Assembly (NCBI RefSeq): GCF_002797815.1
Contig: NZ_PGFJ01000001.1
Location: 868,001-932,000 of the forward strand
Length of the DNA stretch: 64,000 nucleotides
Reading direction: 5' to 3'
Source of the DNA: Mucilaginibacter auburnensis
GTDB lineage: Bacteria > Bacteroidota > Bacteroidia > Sphingobacteriales > Sphingobacteriaceae
The notes under the pieces were generated by a model that was not told the DNA's origin, searched no databases, and saw nothing but the letters and a program-made list of their open reading frames with translations. Position numbers and translations under genes: made by a program. Each line of letters begins with the position of its first letter. The first letter of the stretch is position 1. Positions 63,397 to 64,000 of this stretch are shown in pieces.

Positions 63397-64000
63397 GCTG
63401 TTTTAACTTTAAATCGTTAAACATGGCGCTTACCTGTGCAAACGCTTTGGCATCAATATTAAATTCGCCGTACCATATGTATTCAAATTGGCGTGTAAGC
63501 AGGTTAAAATGCAGGCGTTGCTCGGCATTATTTATTTCGTTGCTGTATTGGCTGTTAGTTTTATTAATATCCCATTGAATTGATCCGGCTTCATTAAGCT
63601 GCTTCAAGCTTTTTAAATAAAGCATGCGCACAGCAAGACGATAGTTGCCCACCGAAACAGCCTTGCCAATTTCTTCATCAATGTTAAGTTCGTGTATATT
63701 CTCAAGATGTTCGCTATAGGGCACATTGGCATTGGCTGATTTGCCTCTTATCACCCAAAACGGATTTACGCCTGCCAGTTTCATAATTAAAAATACCACA
63801 CCGGCCACGCCTAACGCAAATAAAGTGTAGGTTATTACACGCCCCGCCAACGACGTATATTTAGCATCAAACAGGCTCCAGAACCAATGCCAAAAGCGAT
63901 CCCATAATGATACGCCGTTGTAAGTGTCGTCGTATTTAAAATCATCCTGCTTCAGGTATTCCTGTAATGCGTGTTTGTCAAGGTTTCTCTTCTCAACCTT
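63383..64000 (-). CDS. DUF4129 domain protein, 5' end beyond window
   Basis: The visible part, about 205 residues, is open to the window edge, so the gene starts beyond base 64000. The reading before the TTG at 63850 is also open (GVSLWDRFWHWFWSLFDAKY), so the start lies upstream. A membrane segment (VITYTLFALGVAGVVFLIMK) and the C-terminal DUF4129 domain (YRLAVRMLYLKSLKQLNEAG, then FEYIWYGEFNIDAKAFAQV) are visible. First known gene of the MoxR operon. Confidence 0.85.
   Translation of the reverse strand, partial: KVEKRNLDKHALQEYLKQDDFKYDDTYNGVSLWDRFWHWFWSLFDAKYTSLAGRVITYTLFALGVAGVVFLIMKLAGVNPFWVIRGKSANANVPYSEHLENIHELNIDEEIGKAVSVGNYRLAVRMLYLKSLKQLNEAGSIQWDINKTNSQYSNEINNAEQRLHFNLLTRQFEYIWYGEFNIDAKAFAQVSAMFNDLKLKQHERL

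Overview
The window reads as chromosomal DNA of a Bacteroidota bacterium of the Sphingobacteriaceae, most like Mucilaginibacter or Pedobacter. The signs are a GLPGLI protein next to a carboxypeptidase-regulatory TonB-receptor-like barrel, a T9SS type-B sorting domain, LytTR/LytS-type signalling, TANNTTTG-like promoter elements, very few Shine-Dalgarno sequences and many AT-rich spacers. The genus is an inference. No rRNA, tRNA, CRISPR array, prophage or complete IS element was seen.

1-8634: a minus-strand catabolic operon (DMT permease, Tat-exported TIM-barrel epimerase, CoA-acylating aldehyde dehydrogenase, cyclase-family hydrolase, Zn-dehydrogenase, SDR, transketolase cut by the window edge) and a divergent AraC regulator. 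The coupled Zn-dehydrogenase/hydrolase pair plus the TIM-barrel protein recall cyclitol (inositol) routes; the substrate is not proven. 8673-11357: a PAS histidine kinase with a CheY-like partner and two small unknown proteins.

11748-22733: a nitrate assimilation island: nirB, nirD, an outer-membrane porin, a NarK-type transporter, a fused nitrate reductase (molybdopterin domain + NirB-like FAD domain + BFD [2Fe-2S]) and a rubredoxin fused to a sulfite/nitrite-reductase-like scaffold without visible siroheme ligands. nirB and nirD are separated by repeats. 22734-23600 is a repeat-rich region in which a frameshifted GIY-YIG nuclease gene lies between the two halves of a REP-like composite repeat, with further complete units on both sides. 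The next gene (FrnE-like DsbA protein) is also frameshifted.

24539-47329: mixed single genes: DinB, Crp/Fnr regulator, Sde182-like nucleoside-hydrolase protein, pterin dehydratase, T9SS substrate, flavin monooxygenase, RsmI-like methyltransferase, TonB-type barrel + GLPGLI, lipoprotein, Pro/Thr-rich protein, alpha/beta hydrolase, leuS, porin, GATase-like protein, and a LytTR two-component locus that contains a small secreted protein. 47430-58735: two tandem AsmA-like proteins, then the housekeeping run miaB, sigma-54 activator, lptE, acidic TPR-like protein, secG, groES, groEL. 59095-64000: MscS channel and a minus-strand operon DUF4129-DUF4350-MoxR-DUF58, cut by the window edge.

Non-coding structure is prominent: at least four repeat families (14255-14431, 22761-23589, 52637-52756, 56983-57064) sit between genes that would otherwise be close together, and several convergent gene ends share strong bidirectional terminators.
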